From Conexibacter sp. CPCC 205762 (GTDB lineage Bacteria > Actinomycetota > Thermoleophilia > Solirubrobacterales > Solirubrobacteraceae): 64,000 bases of DNA. Position numbers and translations under genes: made by a program. Of this stretch, positions 1 through 7,787 are shown piece after piece. The notes under the pieces are model-generated. The model worked only from the letters and a program-made list of their open reading frames with translations. It did not search any database and had not been told where the DNA came from. Position 1 is the stretch's first letter; each line of letters begins with the position of its first letter. The stretch lies in contig NZ_JAUTDN010000001.1 of NCBI RefSeq assembly GCF_030646155.1, positions 406,002-470,001 of the forward strand, given 5' to 3'.

Positions 1-793
1 TCGGGCGGTAGTCGTTGATCAGTCTGCCCTTGATCTGCGTCGCGCGCTCGCGCACGAGCCCGCCCGATCTGCGCGTGCGCACGACGCTGAACTGCTCGAA
101 CGACTCGACCGTGTAGCCGTGCTTGGCGACGACCTTGCGCGTCGTCTTGCCGCCGCGTCTGGTCACGCGCACGCACGAGACCTGCTGCTGCGGCCGCGCG
201 CGGTAGGTCAGCCTGGCGTCGGGGGCGAAGCGGATTCTGCTGCCGCTCGGTGAGCGCATCGTCACCGCGCAGGCACCGAGGTCGCAGACGGCGCGCGACG
301 TCCAGACGACGTCGAAGGGAGCGCCGGGCGTGCCTCTGCCGGGCGTGAAGCGCAGCTTCCAGCGGCCGTCGACGCGCGCGGCGGGGGAGATGCCGAGCTT
401 CTGCGATCTCGGCACCGCGTAGATCGTGCCGGTGACGCGCGCGCGGCAGAGCGACGGGCCGCCGGCCGCCTTCGCGGTCTGCTGCCAGGCGGCGGAGATC
501 GCGAAGCGGCCGGTGCGCGCCGGGGCGCTGACGGTCAGCCTGTATCTGCCGTCGTCGCTCGCCGCGACGGAGGACTCGACGCCGTCGATCGTCAACGACA
601 GGTCGCGGACCCGCTCACCGTCGAGCACGTCGTAGACGACGTCGAAGCTGCCGCCCGCGTGCGCGTAGGACGGCAGGTAGAAGCGCAGCATGCCGTCGCG
701 CGGCGCGCATCTCGCCGGCTCCGCGGCCGTCGCCGGCGCAGCCGTCACCAGCGCGCCGGCCAGCGCCAGCGCCGCGATCGTCAGCTTCCGCAC
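1..793 (-). CDS. Secreted protein of unknown function, C-terminus cut by window edge
   Basis: The frame is open from a GTG at 793 to the window edge, about 264 codons, so the C-terminus is missing. The N-terminus reads VRKLTIAALALAGALVTAA followed by PATAA, a typical signal peptide, so the product is probably exported. The mature part resembles the neighbouring minus-strand protein at 1420-2259: both share a RxGRF..(S/T)A(A/S)WQQT segment, a following Leu-Cys-Arg, an A(V)P segment and a DGRW motif in the same order. The two are likely tandem paralogues separated by a plus-strand phosphoesterase. No catalytic motif is visible. Ig-like or extracellular beta-sandwich folds are possible, but I do not recognise the family. 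An ATG at 802 is in another frame and runs straight into a stop. Confidence 0.75.
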   Translation of the reverse strand, partial: MRKLTIAALALAGALVTAAPATAAEPARCAPRDGMLRFYLPSYAHAGGSFDVVYDVLDGERVRDLSLTIDGVESSVAASDDGRYRLTVSAPARTGRFAISAAWQQTAKAAGGPSLCRARVTGTIYAVPRSQKLGISPAARVDGRWKLRFTPGRGTPGAPFDVVWTSRAVCDLGACAVTMRSPSGSRIRFAPDARLTYRARPQQQVSCVRVTRRGGKTTRKVVAKHGYTVESFEQFSVVRTRRSGGLVRERATQIKGRLINDYRP

Positions 794-881
794 CGCACCA
801 TCCCAGGTCTCGTCCTCGTCATTTCGCGCGCGCACGGTACGCGCCCGCGCCGCCGACCGCAAGCGCGACCGGCGCGATTCG

Positions 882-887
882 TAGAGT
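882..887 (+). promoter_or_regulatory. Minus-10 hexamer TAGAGT, leaderless start of phosphoesterase
   Basis: TAGAGT ends 10 bases before the ATG at 898. With usual spacing transcription would start at or next to the start codon. This favours ATG 898 over the GTG at 886, which overlaps the hexamer. No convincing -35 is seen. Confidence 0.5.
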
Positions 888-897
888 GGGCCCCGCG

Positions 898-1416
898 ATG
901 CGGCTCGCGATCGTCTCCGACACGCACATGCCGAAGGTCGAGCGGACGCTGCCGGCGGCATGCGTCGCGGAGCTGCGCGCGGCCGACCTGATCGTCCACG
1001 CCGGCGACTTCGTCCGCGCGCCGGTGCTGGAGCAGCTGCGCAGTTACGGCGAAGTCGCCGCCGTCCATGGCAACGTCGACGAGCCGGCGCTGCGAGCGGA
1101 GCTGCCGGCCGTGCTCGAGCTGGAGCTGCGCGCGGCGGGCGCGGGCGCCGGGGCGGCCCCGGTGCGGCTCGCGATCGTGCACGACGCGGGGCCGAGAGTC
1201 GGGCGGATGGCGCGGATGCGGCGGCGCTTCCCGCACGCCGACGCGGTCGTCTTCGGCCACTCCCACATCCCGCTCCACGAGGTCTCCGACGACGACGGCT
1301 TCCAGCTGTTCAACCCGGGCAGCCCGACCGAGCGGCGGCGGGCGCCGCGCCACACGATGGGCGTGGCGCGGATCGCCGCCGGGCGGATCGGCTTCGAGCT
1401 GGTGACGGTCGGCTGA
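898..1416 (+). CDS. YfcE/MJ0936-family metallophosphoesterase
   Basis: A 172-residue calcineurin-like phosphodiesterase of the small YfcE/MJ0936 type, a typical length for that family. The metal-binding blocks appear in order: SDTH near residue 8, HAGD near 39, GNVDE near 60, a lone His in IVHDAG and a C-terminal GHSHIP followed by NPGS. These bind two metal ions and hydrolyse phosphodiester bonds; the physiological substrate of the family is not settled. I start at ATG 898 because RLAIVSDTH directly follows it, as in homologues, and a -10 element lies just upstream. The gene stands alone between two minus-strand secreted-protein genes and converges with the one at 1420 with only three bases between the stops. 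Confidence 0.88.
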   Translation: MRLAIVSDTHMPKVERTLPAACVAELRAADLIVHAGDFVRAPVLEQLRSYGEVAAVHGNVDEPALRAELPAVLELELRAAGAGAGAAPVRLAIVHDAGPRVGRMARMRRRFPHADAVVFGHSHIPLHEVSDDDGFQLFNPGSPTERRRAPRHTMGVARIAAGRIGFELVTVG

Positions 1417-1426
1417 GCGTCAGCCG
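1410..1426. terminator. Short inverted repeat holding both convergent stop codons
   Basis: CGGCTGA-GCG-TCAGCCG is a perfect 7-base-pair inverted repeat. The TGA of the phosphoesterase and the TGA of the minus-strand gene are its two inner arms. It could work as a weak bidirectional terminator. There is no T-tract, so this is tentative. Confidence 0.35.
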
Positions 1427-2259
1427 CCGACGCGGACGCCGCTCATCACGAAGGGGTAGACGACCGTGCGGCAGCCGGCGCGGCGGCCGGCGGGCGTCGG
1501 CGTGTACGTGATCGTCGCGCGACCGGAGATCCGCGTCGCGCGCTCGCCGACGACGCCGTCGACCAGCTGGCTGCCGACGACCTCGAAGCCGTACTGCAGG
1601 ACGCTGTCGGCGCCATGACGCACCGGTCCGCATCTGGCCCAGGACGCGTCCAGCCGCGACCGCGGGATGCTGTACCGCATCCGCGCGTCCGGGACGAGGC
1701 GGTAGCGGACCGAGCCGTCGAGGACGGCGCGCAGCGCGCACGCGCCGACGGCGCAGTCGGGCGTGAAGCGCCAGCGGGTTCTGGAGGCGCCGCCGGGGGT
1801 GCGGCCGGTCGGCCGGAAGACCACGTTCCAGCGGCCGTCGATGCGCGGCTCCTCGCGGCCGATCCTGGCGTTCGGGGCGACCGCGTAGACGTCGTAGACG
1901 AACTCCTGTCTGCAGAGCGGGAGGTCGCCGGCGGCGACGCCGGTCTGCTGCCAGCTGGCGGTCAGCTCGAAGCGGCCGCTGCGCGAGGGCGTGTCGAGGT
2001 AGAGCGTGCCGTCGCCGTCAGGGCCGAGCGTGACGCCGGCCGGCTGGCCGTCGACGGTCATCGTGAACTCGCGCACGTGGTCGGCGCGCGTCACGTCGAC
2101 CGGCACCGCGAACTGCTTGCCGGCGTTCGCCCAGCGCGGCGGCGTCAGGTCGACCAGCTCGTCCTCGGCGTTGCAGCTCGGCACCTCGTCGGCCTGCGCC
2201 GCGGGCGCGAGCGCGAGCAGTGCGCCGCACACGGCGGCGGCGATCATCCCTCTTCGCAT
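1420..2259 (-). CDS. Secreted protein of unknown function (paralogue of the gene at 1-793)
   Basis: A 279-residue protein starting at the ATG at 2259, where MRRGMIAAAVCGALLALAP plus AAQA makes a clean signal peptide. The open frame extends further upstream, but those residues would precede the signal. Several cysteines (in PSCN, LPLCR, PDCAVGAC, RCG, GCR) suggest disulfides in an extracytoplasmic protein. It shares the WQQT block, the Leu-Cys-Arg and the DGRW motif with the partial protein at 1-793. No enzyme motif is seen and I assign no function. The start faces rnz on the other strand with about 60 bases between them, so the two share a divergent promoter region. Confidence 0.75.
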   Translation of the reverse strand: MRRGMIAAAVCGALLALAPAAQADEVPSCNAEDELVDLTPPRWANAGKQFAVPVDVTRADHVREFTMTVDGQPAGVTLGPDGDGTLYLDTPSRSGRFELTASWQQTGVAAGDLPLCRQEFVYDVYAVAPNARIGREEPRIDGRWNVVFRPTGRTPGGASRTRWRFTPDCAVGACALRAVLDGSVRYRLVPDARMRYSIPRSRLDASWARCGPVRHGADSVLQYGFEVVGSQLVDGVVGERATRISGRATITYTPTPAGRRAGCRTVVYPFVMSGVRVGG

Positions 2260-2305
2260 CGCGCGAGCGTACCGGCCGTCGCCGCCTTCGAGCGCCTGCA
2301 CCATC

Positions 2306-2311
2306 TAGATT
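2306..2311 (+). promoter_or_regulatory. Minus-10 hexamer TAGATT before rnz
   Basis: TAGATT ends 11 bases before the rnz ATG at 2323, and no Shine-Dalgarno sequence lies between. This fits a leaderless or very short-leader transcript. Confidence 0.45.
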
Positions 2312-2322
2312 CACAGGCAAGA

Positions 2323-3288
2323 ATGGACCTCTCGATCTTCTTCGCCGGTACCGCCGGATCGGTGCCGACCGCCCGTCGCGGGCTGCCCGCGATCCTCCTG
2401 CGCCGCGGCGCCGACCGGATCCTGTTCGACTGCGGCGAGGGCACGCAGCGGCAGCTGCTGCGCTCCGCCGGCCTGCCCGACATCAGCGACGTCTTCATCA
2501 GCCACTTCCACGCCGACCACTGGCTCGGCCTGCCGGGGATGCTGAAGACCTTCGACCTGCGTGCGCGCGAGAAGCCGCTGACGCTGCACGGCCCGCCGGG
2601 GCTGAAGGCGCTGATGCAGTCGATGCGGCACGTCTGGGGCGGCTGCGGCTACGAGATCCGGATCGAGGAGCTGGCACCCGACGCGATGGTCGAGCGCGAC
2701 GAGTACGTGATCGAGCCGTTCCCGGTCAACCACCGCGGCCCGGCCTACGGCTACGCGATCACCGAGGACGACCGGCTCGGCAGATTCGACGCGGAGCTGG
2801 CACAGAGACTGGGCGTCACGCCCGGCCCCGACTTCGGCCGCCTGCAGCGCGGCGAGACGATCAACGGCGTCAGACCGGAGCAGGTGATCGGCGAGAGCCG
2901 CCTCGGCCGCAAGCTGGTCATCTCCGGCGACACCGGCCCGTGCGAGGAGCTGATCGCGATCGCCCACGGCGCCGACGTGCTCGTCCACGAGGCGACCTTC
3001 GCGCAGAACGAGGCCGCGCGCGCGAAGGAGACGCAGCACTCGACCGCGGCGCAGGCGGCGAAGGCGGCCGTCGAGGCCGAGGTGCGGCTGCTCGCGCTCG
3101 TCCACCTCTCGACCCGCTACGGCGGCCGCGAGATCCGCGAGGAGGCGACGGCGGTCTTCGCCGACACCGTCGTCCCGCGCGACTTCGACGCGATCGAGGT
3201 GCCGTTCCCCGAGCGCGGCGCGCCCGAGCTGGTGCGCTGGGATCCCGTGCGGGCGCAGACCGAGCAGCCCGAGGCGGTGCTGAGATGA
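2323..3288 (+). CDS. rnz: Ribonuclease Z (tRNA 3'-endonuclease)
   Basis: A 321-residue metallo-beta-lactamase-fold nuclease of the short, dimeric tRNase Z type. The N-terminus DLSIFFAGTAGSVPTARRG and the zinc motif SHFHADHWLGL near residue 63 are diagnostic, and ISGDT and a later VHLSTRY supply further metal ligands. The enzyme cuts pre-tRNAs after the discriminator base so that CCA can be added. The open frame runs far upstream, but ATG 2323 is chosen because the family N-terminus begins there and a TAGATT hexamer precedes it. Its TGA overlaps the ATG of the downstream PASTA gene, so the two are probably co-transcribed. Confidence 0.93.
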   Translation: MDLSIFFAGTAGSVPTARRGLPAILLRRGADRILFDCGEGTQRQLLRSAGLPDISDVFISHFHADHWLGLPGMLKTFDLRAREKPLTLHGPPGLKALMQSMRHVWGGCGYEIRIEELAPDAMVERDEYVIEPFPVNHRGPAYGYAITEDDRLGRFDAELAQRLGVTPGPDFGRLQRGETINGVRPEQVIGESRLGRKLVISGDTGPCEELIAIAHGADVLVHEATFAQNEAARAKETQHSTAAQAAKAAVEAEVRLLALVHLSTRYGGREIREEATAVFADTVVPRDFDAIEVPFPERGAPELVRWDPVRAQTEQPEAVLR

Positions 3289-3668
3289 GACGGCCGGCGA
3301 GCTGGACCGGCGTCGCGATCGGCGTCGCCGCCGGCTTCCTGATCGGCGTCCTGTTCGTCGTCGCGCTCGGCGTCGGGCAGGCGTCCGACCCGCCGAGAGC
3401 GCGCACCGTCACCGTGCTGGCGAGAGCGCCGGCACCGAGCGGCGACGAGACCGTGATCACGAAGACGGAGGTGCCCGACGTCGTCGGCGAGCGGCTCGAC
3501 GACGCGCACGACCGGCTGGAGCGCGCCGGCTTCAAGGTCAAGGAGGAGGGCGGCGGGATCTTCGGCACGATCGTCGACTCCAACTGGGAGGTCGTGAAGC
3601 AGGATCCCGTCGGCGGCATCTCGCTCGAGCGCGGCTCGACCGTGCACATCGAGCTCGACCGCCGCTGA
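3285..3668 (+). CDS. Single-pass membrane protein with one PASTA domain
   Basis: A 127-residue protein with one membrane segment (about residues 8-31, Gly/Val/Ala-rich) and a linker. A PASTA repeat follows (about 60-127: VPDVVGERLDDAHDRLERAG, then a V..QDP..G..L..G..V.I pattern). PASTA domains bind muropeptides or stalled cell-wall precursors, usually as the outer part of PknB-type kinases or penicillin-binding proteins. Here there is no kinase or transpeptidase part, so this is an orphan PASTA protein displayed on the outer face. ATG 3285 overlaps the rnz stop (ATGA), which supports both the start and coupled translation. Confidence 0.8.
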   Translation: MRRPASWTGVAIGVAAGFLIGVLFVVALGVGQASDPPRARTVTVLARAPAPSGDETVITKTEVPDVVGERLDDAHDRLERAGFKVKEEGGGIFGTIVDSNWEVVKQDPVGGISLERGSTVHIELDRR

Positions 3669-3753
3669 CCGCACCCGGTTCGCACCGGTTTTCGGTACCG
3701 TAGCGTCTCACGGGCCGGTCGGAGACCGGGGAGGCGACGGCAGGGGAGCGGGC

Positions 3754-4842
3754 GTGCGAGGAGCGGCGAAGTGGCTGGCGACGGCGGCGGTCGCCTTGAC
3801 GGCGGCGGCCGGAGCCGCGCCGACGGCATCAGCGGACACCGAGCCCAACGACGGCATCACGCAGGTCGAGGGGCCGCTCGGCGGCGGCGTCACATACGCG
3901 GGTGGGATCACGACCGCCAACGACTCCGACTGGTACTTCGTCTACGTCCAGCCGCAGACGCAGCTCGACATCTCGCTGACGACCCCCGGCGAGTCGCCGT
4001 GCAACTACTACGACGCCAGTCGCCTGACGCTGCGCACCAGCGACGGCGGCTCGATCGCCAGCACCGTCGCCGCCCGCAACGAGACCAGCCACATCAGATA
4101 CACGACGCCGGCCGCGCTGACCCGCTACCTGCTCCAGCTCGACGCCGACTGCACCGGCGGCAGCTACCGCTTCCGGCTCGACCCCGCGACCGCGGTCGTC
4201 AGCGGACCGGGGCTGCCCGCGCCGCTGCCCGCCCCTGAGCCGAACGAGAGCGCGGGCCAGGCGTACGGGCCGCTCTCCGGGGGGACGCCGTACGCCGGCA
4301 CGATCGACACGCAGAACGACGTCGACTGGTTCTGGTTCTACAGCGCCGGCCCGTACGCCTACGACCTGACGCTGACGGGCGTCGGCGGCGGCTGCTCCGA
4401 CGACGTCGACGCGCGCCTCTACGCCGACGGCAGCAGCAGCTCGATCGACGGCCTCTCCGCCTATCCCAACACCGTCTCGCACCTCGTCCGCACCGCGCCC
4501 GGCTTCGCCCGCTATCTGATCGAGGTGACCGGCTGCCAGGGCGCCGCGTACCGCGTCCAGCTCGACCCCGGCACCGCGATCGCGCTCGCCCCGCCGGCGC
4601 CGCCGCCCGCGCCGCCCGCCGCCGTGCCGGCGCCCAAGCCGAAGCCGAAGCCGAAGGCCTCCAAGCGCTGCAGAACGGCGCGCGCCGGGCAGGTGCGCTG
4701 GTCGCGCGCGATCGCCAAGAGCAGACGGCAGCTGCGGCGCGTCTCGACGCGTTCCGCCAGACGCAAGCTGAAGCGCAAGCTCGCCGCCCAGCAGCGGACG
4801 CTGCGACGGGCCAGCGATCGCGTGACGATCTACTGCAGATAG
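3754..4842 (+). CDS. Secreted protein with two PPC-like beta-sandwich repeats and basic tail
   Basis: A 362-residue exported protein starting at GTG 3754; a signal peptide of about 27 residues ends at ASA-D. Two repeats follow (about 30-155 and 165-280), each opening with EPN(D/E), then GPL.GG..YAG.I.T.ND.DW(Y/F). That is the pattern of pre-peptidase C-terminal (PPC) or similar jelly-roll domains. Paired cysteines occur in each repeat. The tail is a Pro/Ala linker, a KPKPKPK run and about 60 very basic, probably helical residues ending in CR. The basic tail could bind cell-wall polymers, which is inference. Hexamers TACCGT (3696) and TAGCGT (3701) lie about 50 bases upstream. No enzymatic function is visible. 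Confidence 0.75.
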   Translation: MRGAAKWLATAAVALTAAAGAAPTASADTEPNDGITQVEGPLGGGVTYAGGITTANDSDWYFVYVQPQTQLDISLTTPGESPCNYYDASRLTLRTSDGGSIASTVAARNETSHIRYTTPAALTRYLLQLDADCTGGSYRFRLDPATAVVSGPGLPAPLPAPEPNESAGQAYGPLSGGTPYAGTIDTQNDVDWFWFYSAGPYAYDLTLTGVGGGCSDDVDARLYADGSSSSIDGLSAYPNTVSHLVRTAPGFARYLIEVTGCQGAAYRVQLDPGTAIALAPPAPPPAPPAAVPAPKPKPKPKASKRCRTARAGQVRWSRAIAKSRRQLRRVSTRSARRKLKRKLAAQQRTLRRASDRVTIYCR

Positions 4843-4892
4843 CTCGCGGCTCGGCCGGGGGAGGCGGGCGCCGCCGCGTCCAGCCCCGTTGC

Positions 4893-4898
4893 TAGGGT
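4893..4898 (+). promoter_or_regulatory. Minus-10 hexamer TAGGGT of the pyr operon
   Basis: TAGGGT lies about 10 bases before the PyrR-binding RNA element. Transcription would begin around 4905, so the leader would start with the regulatory hairpin. No good -35 is visible. Confidence 0.5.
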
Positions 4899-4908
4899 GG
4901 TCGGCGTC

Positions 4909-4939
4909 CCTTTAACCCGGTCCCGTGAGGCCAGGAAGG
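4909..4939 (+). promoter_or_regulatory. PyrR-binding RNA hairpin in the pyr leader
   Basis: The segment GGTCCCGTGAGGCC (4919-4932) matches the conserved PyrR recognition loop known from Bacillus and actinobacterial pyr leaders (consensus near ARUCCnGnGAGGYU). CCTT at 4909-4912 can pair with AAGG at 4936-4939, which is part of the Shine-Dalgarno sequence AGGAAGG six bases before the pyrR GTG. PyrR with UMP bound would therefore hide the ribosome site. This suggests translational repression, as described in mycobacteria, rather than Bacillus-type attenuation, since no terminator follows. Confidence 0.8.
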
Positions 4940-4945
4940 CACCAA

Positions 4946-5500
4946 GTGAGCGAACCGAAGGTCGTCCTCGACCGCGACGACATGCGGCGTACGCTCGTGC
5001 GCATCGCGCATGAGATCGTCGAGAAGAACCCCGCGCAGCAGCTGGCGATCGTCGGCATCCACCGGCGCGGCGCGATCCTCGCCAGGCGGCTCCACGCGCT
5101 CGTCTCCGAGCTGCTCGACGCGGCCCCGCCGCTGGGCGACATCGACATCGCCTTCTACCGCGACGACGTCGCGACCCGCGCCAGCGCGCCGGTCGTGCAG
5201 GCATCGCACATCGACTTCCGGCTCGACGGCCTGACGACCGTGATCGTCGACGACGTGCTCTACACCGGCCGCACCGTGCGCGCCGCGATCGACTGCGTCT
5301 TCGACTACGGCCGCCCCGACCGCGTCCAGCTCGCCGTGCTGGCCGACCGCGGCCACCGCGAGCTGCCGATCCGCCCCGACTACGTCGGCAAGAACCTTCC
5401 GACCGCGCGCGAGGAGCGCGTCAACGTCCGCGTCGAGGAGATCGACGGCGTCGACGAGGTCACCATCACGGACACGCGAAGCGCGGAGGTCCCCGCATGA
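4946..5500 (+). CDS. pyrR: Bifunctional pyr operon regulator / uracil phosphoribosyltransferase
   Basis: A 184-residue type I phosphoribosyltransferase-fold protein of normal PyrR length. The PRPP loop is VIVDDVLYTGRTVRAA near residue 95. PyrR binds pyr mRNA leaders when UMP or UTP is plentiful and lowers expression of the operon; it also has weak uracil phosphoribosyltransferase activity. The start is GTG 4946 (VSEPKVVLDRDD), six bases after AGGAAGG. The in-frame GTG at 4925 lies inside the PyrR box and is unlikely. It is the first gene of pyrR-pyrB-pyrC-carA-carB and overlaps pyrB by ATGA. Confidence 0.95.
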   Translation: MSEPKVVLDRDDMRRTLVRIAHEIVEKNPAQQLAIVGIHRRGAILARRLHALVSELLDAAPPLGDIDIAFYRDDVATRASAPVVQASHIDFRLDGLTTVIVDDVLYTGRTVRAAIDCVFDYGRPDRVQLAVLADRGHRELPIRPDYVGKNLPTAREERVNVRVEEIDGVDEVTITDTRSAEVPA

Positions 5501-6435
5501 GACATCTGCTGTCGATCGACGATCTCGACCGCGAGGGGATCGAGCGCGTGCTCGACCGCGCGGCCTCCTTCGCCGAGGTCGCCGGACGCGAGATCAAGAA
5601 GGTGCCGGCGCTGCGCGGCCGCACCGTCGTCAACCTCTTCTACGAGGCGTCGACCCGCACCAGCAGCTCGTTCGAGCTGGCCGCCAAGCGGCTGTCGGCC
5701 GACCTCGTCTCGATCCGCGCCGCGACCTCCGCGGTCGCCAAGGGCGAGTCGCTGAAGGACACGATCGCGACGCTGACCGCCTACGACCCGGCCGCGATCG
5801 TGATCCGCTCGCCGCACGCCGGCGCCGCCAAGCTGGTCGCCGGCTGGAGCGACGCCGCCGTCGTCAACGCCGGCGACGGCAAGCACGAGCACCCGACGCA
5901 GGCGCTGCTCGACGTCTTCACGCTGCGCCAGCGGCTCGGCTCGCTCGACGGCGTCAAGATCTGGATCGTCGGCGACGTGCTGCACTCGCGCGTCGCCCGC
6001 TCCGACATCCTCGCCTTCACGCGGATGGGCGCGAACGTCACGCTGAGCGGCCCGCCGACGCTGATCCCGCGCGGGATCGAGGCGCTCGGCTGCGATGTCG
6101 AGCCGACGCTCGAGCGGCTGCCGGAGGCCGACGTCGTCTACGTCCTGCGGATGCAGCACGAGCGCATGAGCGAGGCGTACGTGCCGTCGCTGCGCGAGTA
6201 CGCGATGCGCTACCAGATCGGGCTCGACAGACTGCGGCCCGAGCAGCTGCTGATGCATCCCGGCCCGGTCAACCGCGGCGTCGAGCTGTCGGGCGACGCG
6301 ATCGACTCGCCGCAGGCGCTGATCGGCCAGCAGGTCGAGGCCGGCGTCGTCGTGCGGATGGCGGTGCTGTACGAGCTGTTGGCAGGCGCCGGCGCGGCGA
6401 GAGTCCTGCCCACCCGGATGGAGGTCGCCGCATGA
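5497..6435 (+). CDS. pyrB: Aspartate carbamoyltransferase catalytic subunit
   Basis: A 312-residue ATCase that condenses carbamoyl phosphate and L-aspartate in the committed step of pyrimidine synthesis. The carbamoyl phosphate motif STRTSSSFE lies near residue 50, with HPTQALLD near 132 and HPGPVNRG near 252. No pyrI regulatory subunit is present, as expected in Gram-positive-type operons where PyrR provides control. It overlaps pyrR upstream (ATGA) and pyrC downstream (ATGA), so translation of the operon is coupled. Confidence 0.96.
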   Translation: MRHLLSIDDLDREGIERVLDRAASFAEVAGREIKKVPALRGRTVVNLFYEASTRTSSSFELAAKRLSADLVSIRAATSAVAKGESLKDTIATLTAYDPAAIVIRSPHAGAAKLVAGWSDAAVVNAGDGKHEHPTQALLDVFTLRQRLGSLDGVKIWIVGDVLHSRVARSDILAFTRMGANVTLSGPPTLIPRGIEALGCDVEPTLERLPEADVVYVLRMQHERMSEAYVPSLREYAMRYQIGLDRLRPEQLLMHPGPVNRGVELSGDAIDSPQALIGQQVEAGVVVRMAVLYELLAGAGAARVLPTRMEVAA

Positions 6436-7787
6436 GCGTCAAGGGTCTGTTCTTCGCGGGCGGCCGCCCGGCCGACCTGCTGATCCGCGGCGCGCACCTG
6501 CTCGACCCGCGCGCCGGCCTCGACGGCCCCGGCGACGTGCTCGTGCGCGACGGCGAGATCGCCGAGATCGGCGCGCCAGGGACGCTCGTCGCACCCGAGG
6601 GCGCGGAGACGGTCGAGGCCGAGGGCCTCCACCTCTTCCCGGGCTTCGTCGACCCGCACGTCCACTTCCGCACGCCCGGCCAGGAGCACAAGGAGGACCT
6701 CGCGACCGGCACGGCCGCCGCGGCCGCCGGCGGCTTCACCGCCGTCGTCGCGATGCCGAACACCGCGCCGGTCATAGACGACGCGCCGATCCTGCGCTCG
6801 CTGCGCGACGCCGCCGAGCAGCAGGCGCGGATCCCCGTCGGCTTCCTCGCCGCGATCACGCGCAGACTCGGCGGCGACGAGCTGACCGAGATGGCGGAGC
6901 TGCGCGACGCCGGCGCGCTCGGCTTCACCGACGACGGCCGGCCGGTCGTCTCGGCCGGGATGCTGCGCAAGGCGCTGCAGTACCAGCGGCTGGCGGGCGG
7001 CGTGCTCGGCCTGCACGAGGAGGACCCGTCGCTGTCCAACGGCTGCGTGATGCACGAGGGCGCCGTCTCGGCCCGCCTCGGGCTGGCCGGCTACCCCTCG
7101 GTCGGCGAGTCGACGATCGTCGCGCGCGACGCGGCGCTGGCGCTCTACGAGCAGGGCCGGATGCACTTCCAGCACATCTCGGCCGCCGAGTCGGTCGAGG
7201 CGCTCGCGTACTGGAAGGGGAGAGGCGCGCAGGTGACCGGCGAGGCCTCGCCGCACCACCTGACGCTGACCGACGAGGCCGTCCTGTCGCTCGACACGCG
7301 CTACAAGATGAACCCGCCGCTGCGCGCGGAGTCCGACCGCCAGGCGCTGATCGCCGGCCTCAAGGACGGCACGATCGACTGCATCGCGACCGACCACGCG
7401 CCGCACGCCAAGCACGAGAAGGAGGTCCCGTTCGAGGAGGCGCCCAACGGCGTCACCGGACTGGAGACCTCGTTCGCCTCGATCTACAGCGAGCTGGTCA
7501 AGCCGGGGATCATCCCCCTGAGCCTGCTGGTCGAGAAGCTGACCAGCGGCGCCGCGCTGTTCGACCTCTGCACGCCGAAGATCGAGGTCGGACTGCCGGC
7601 CAACCTCGCGCTCGTCGACCTCGGCGCCAGCTGGGTCGTCGGCGAGCACGGCTACGTCAGCCGCTCGGCCAACTCCTGCTTCTTCGGCCGCCGCTTCGAC
7701 GGCGTCGTGCGACTGACCGTCGCCGCCGGCACCGTCGCCCACCGCGCCCCCGCACCGAACACGACCGCCTCTGGAGTGACCGCATGA
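6432..7787 (+). CDS. pyrC: Dihydroorotase (class I)
   Basis: A 451-residue amidohydrolase that cyclises carbamoyl aspartate to dihydroorotate. The metal motif DPHVHFRTPGQ near residue 74 is the class I signature. Later blocks are GxxxxxHxEDxx (LGLHEED near 195), HFQHIS (the second metal His), EASPHHLTL and the catalytic TDHAPH near 315. Length fits class I enzymes (about 420-450). The start overlaps the pyrB stop and the end overlaps carA, both by ATGA. Confidence 0.95.
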   Translation: MSVKGLFFAGGRPADLLIRGAHLLDPRAGLDGPGDVLVRDGEIAEIGAPGTLVAPEGAETVEAEGLHLFPGFVDPHVHFRTPGQEHKEDLATGTAAAAAGGFTAVVAMPNTAPVIDDAPILRSLRDAAEQQARIPVGFLAAITRRLGGDELTEMAELRDAGALGFTDDGRPVVSAGMLRKALQYQRLAGGVLGLHEEDPSLSNGCVMHEGAVSARLGLAGYPSVGESTIVARDAALALYEQGRMHFQHISAAESVEALAYWKGRGAQVTGEASPHHLTLTDEAVLSLDTRYKMNPPLRAESDRQALIAGLKDGTIDCIATDHAPHAKHEKEVPFEEAPNGVTGLETSFASIYSELVKPGIIPLSLLVEKLTSGAALFDLCTPKIEVGLPANLALVDLGASWVVGEHGYVSRSANSCFFGRRFDGVVRLTVAAGTVAHRAPAPNTTASGVTA

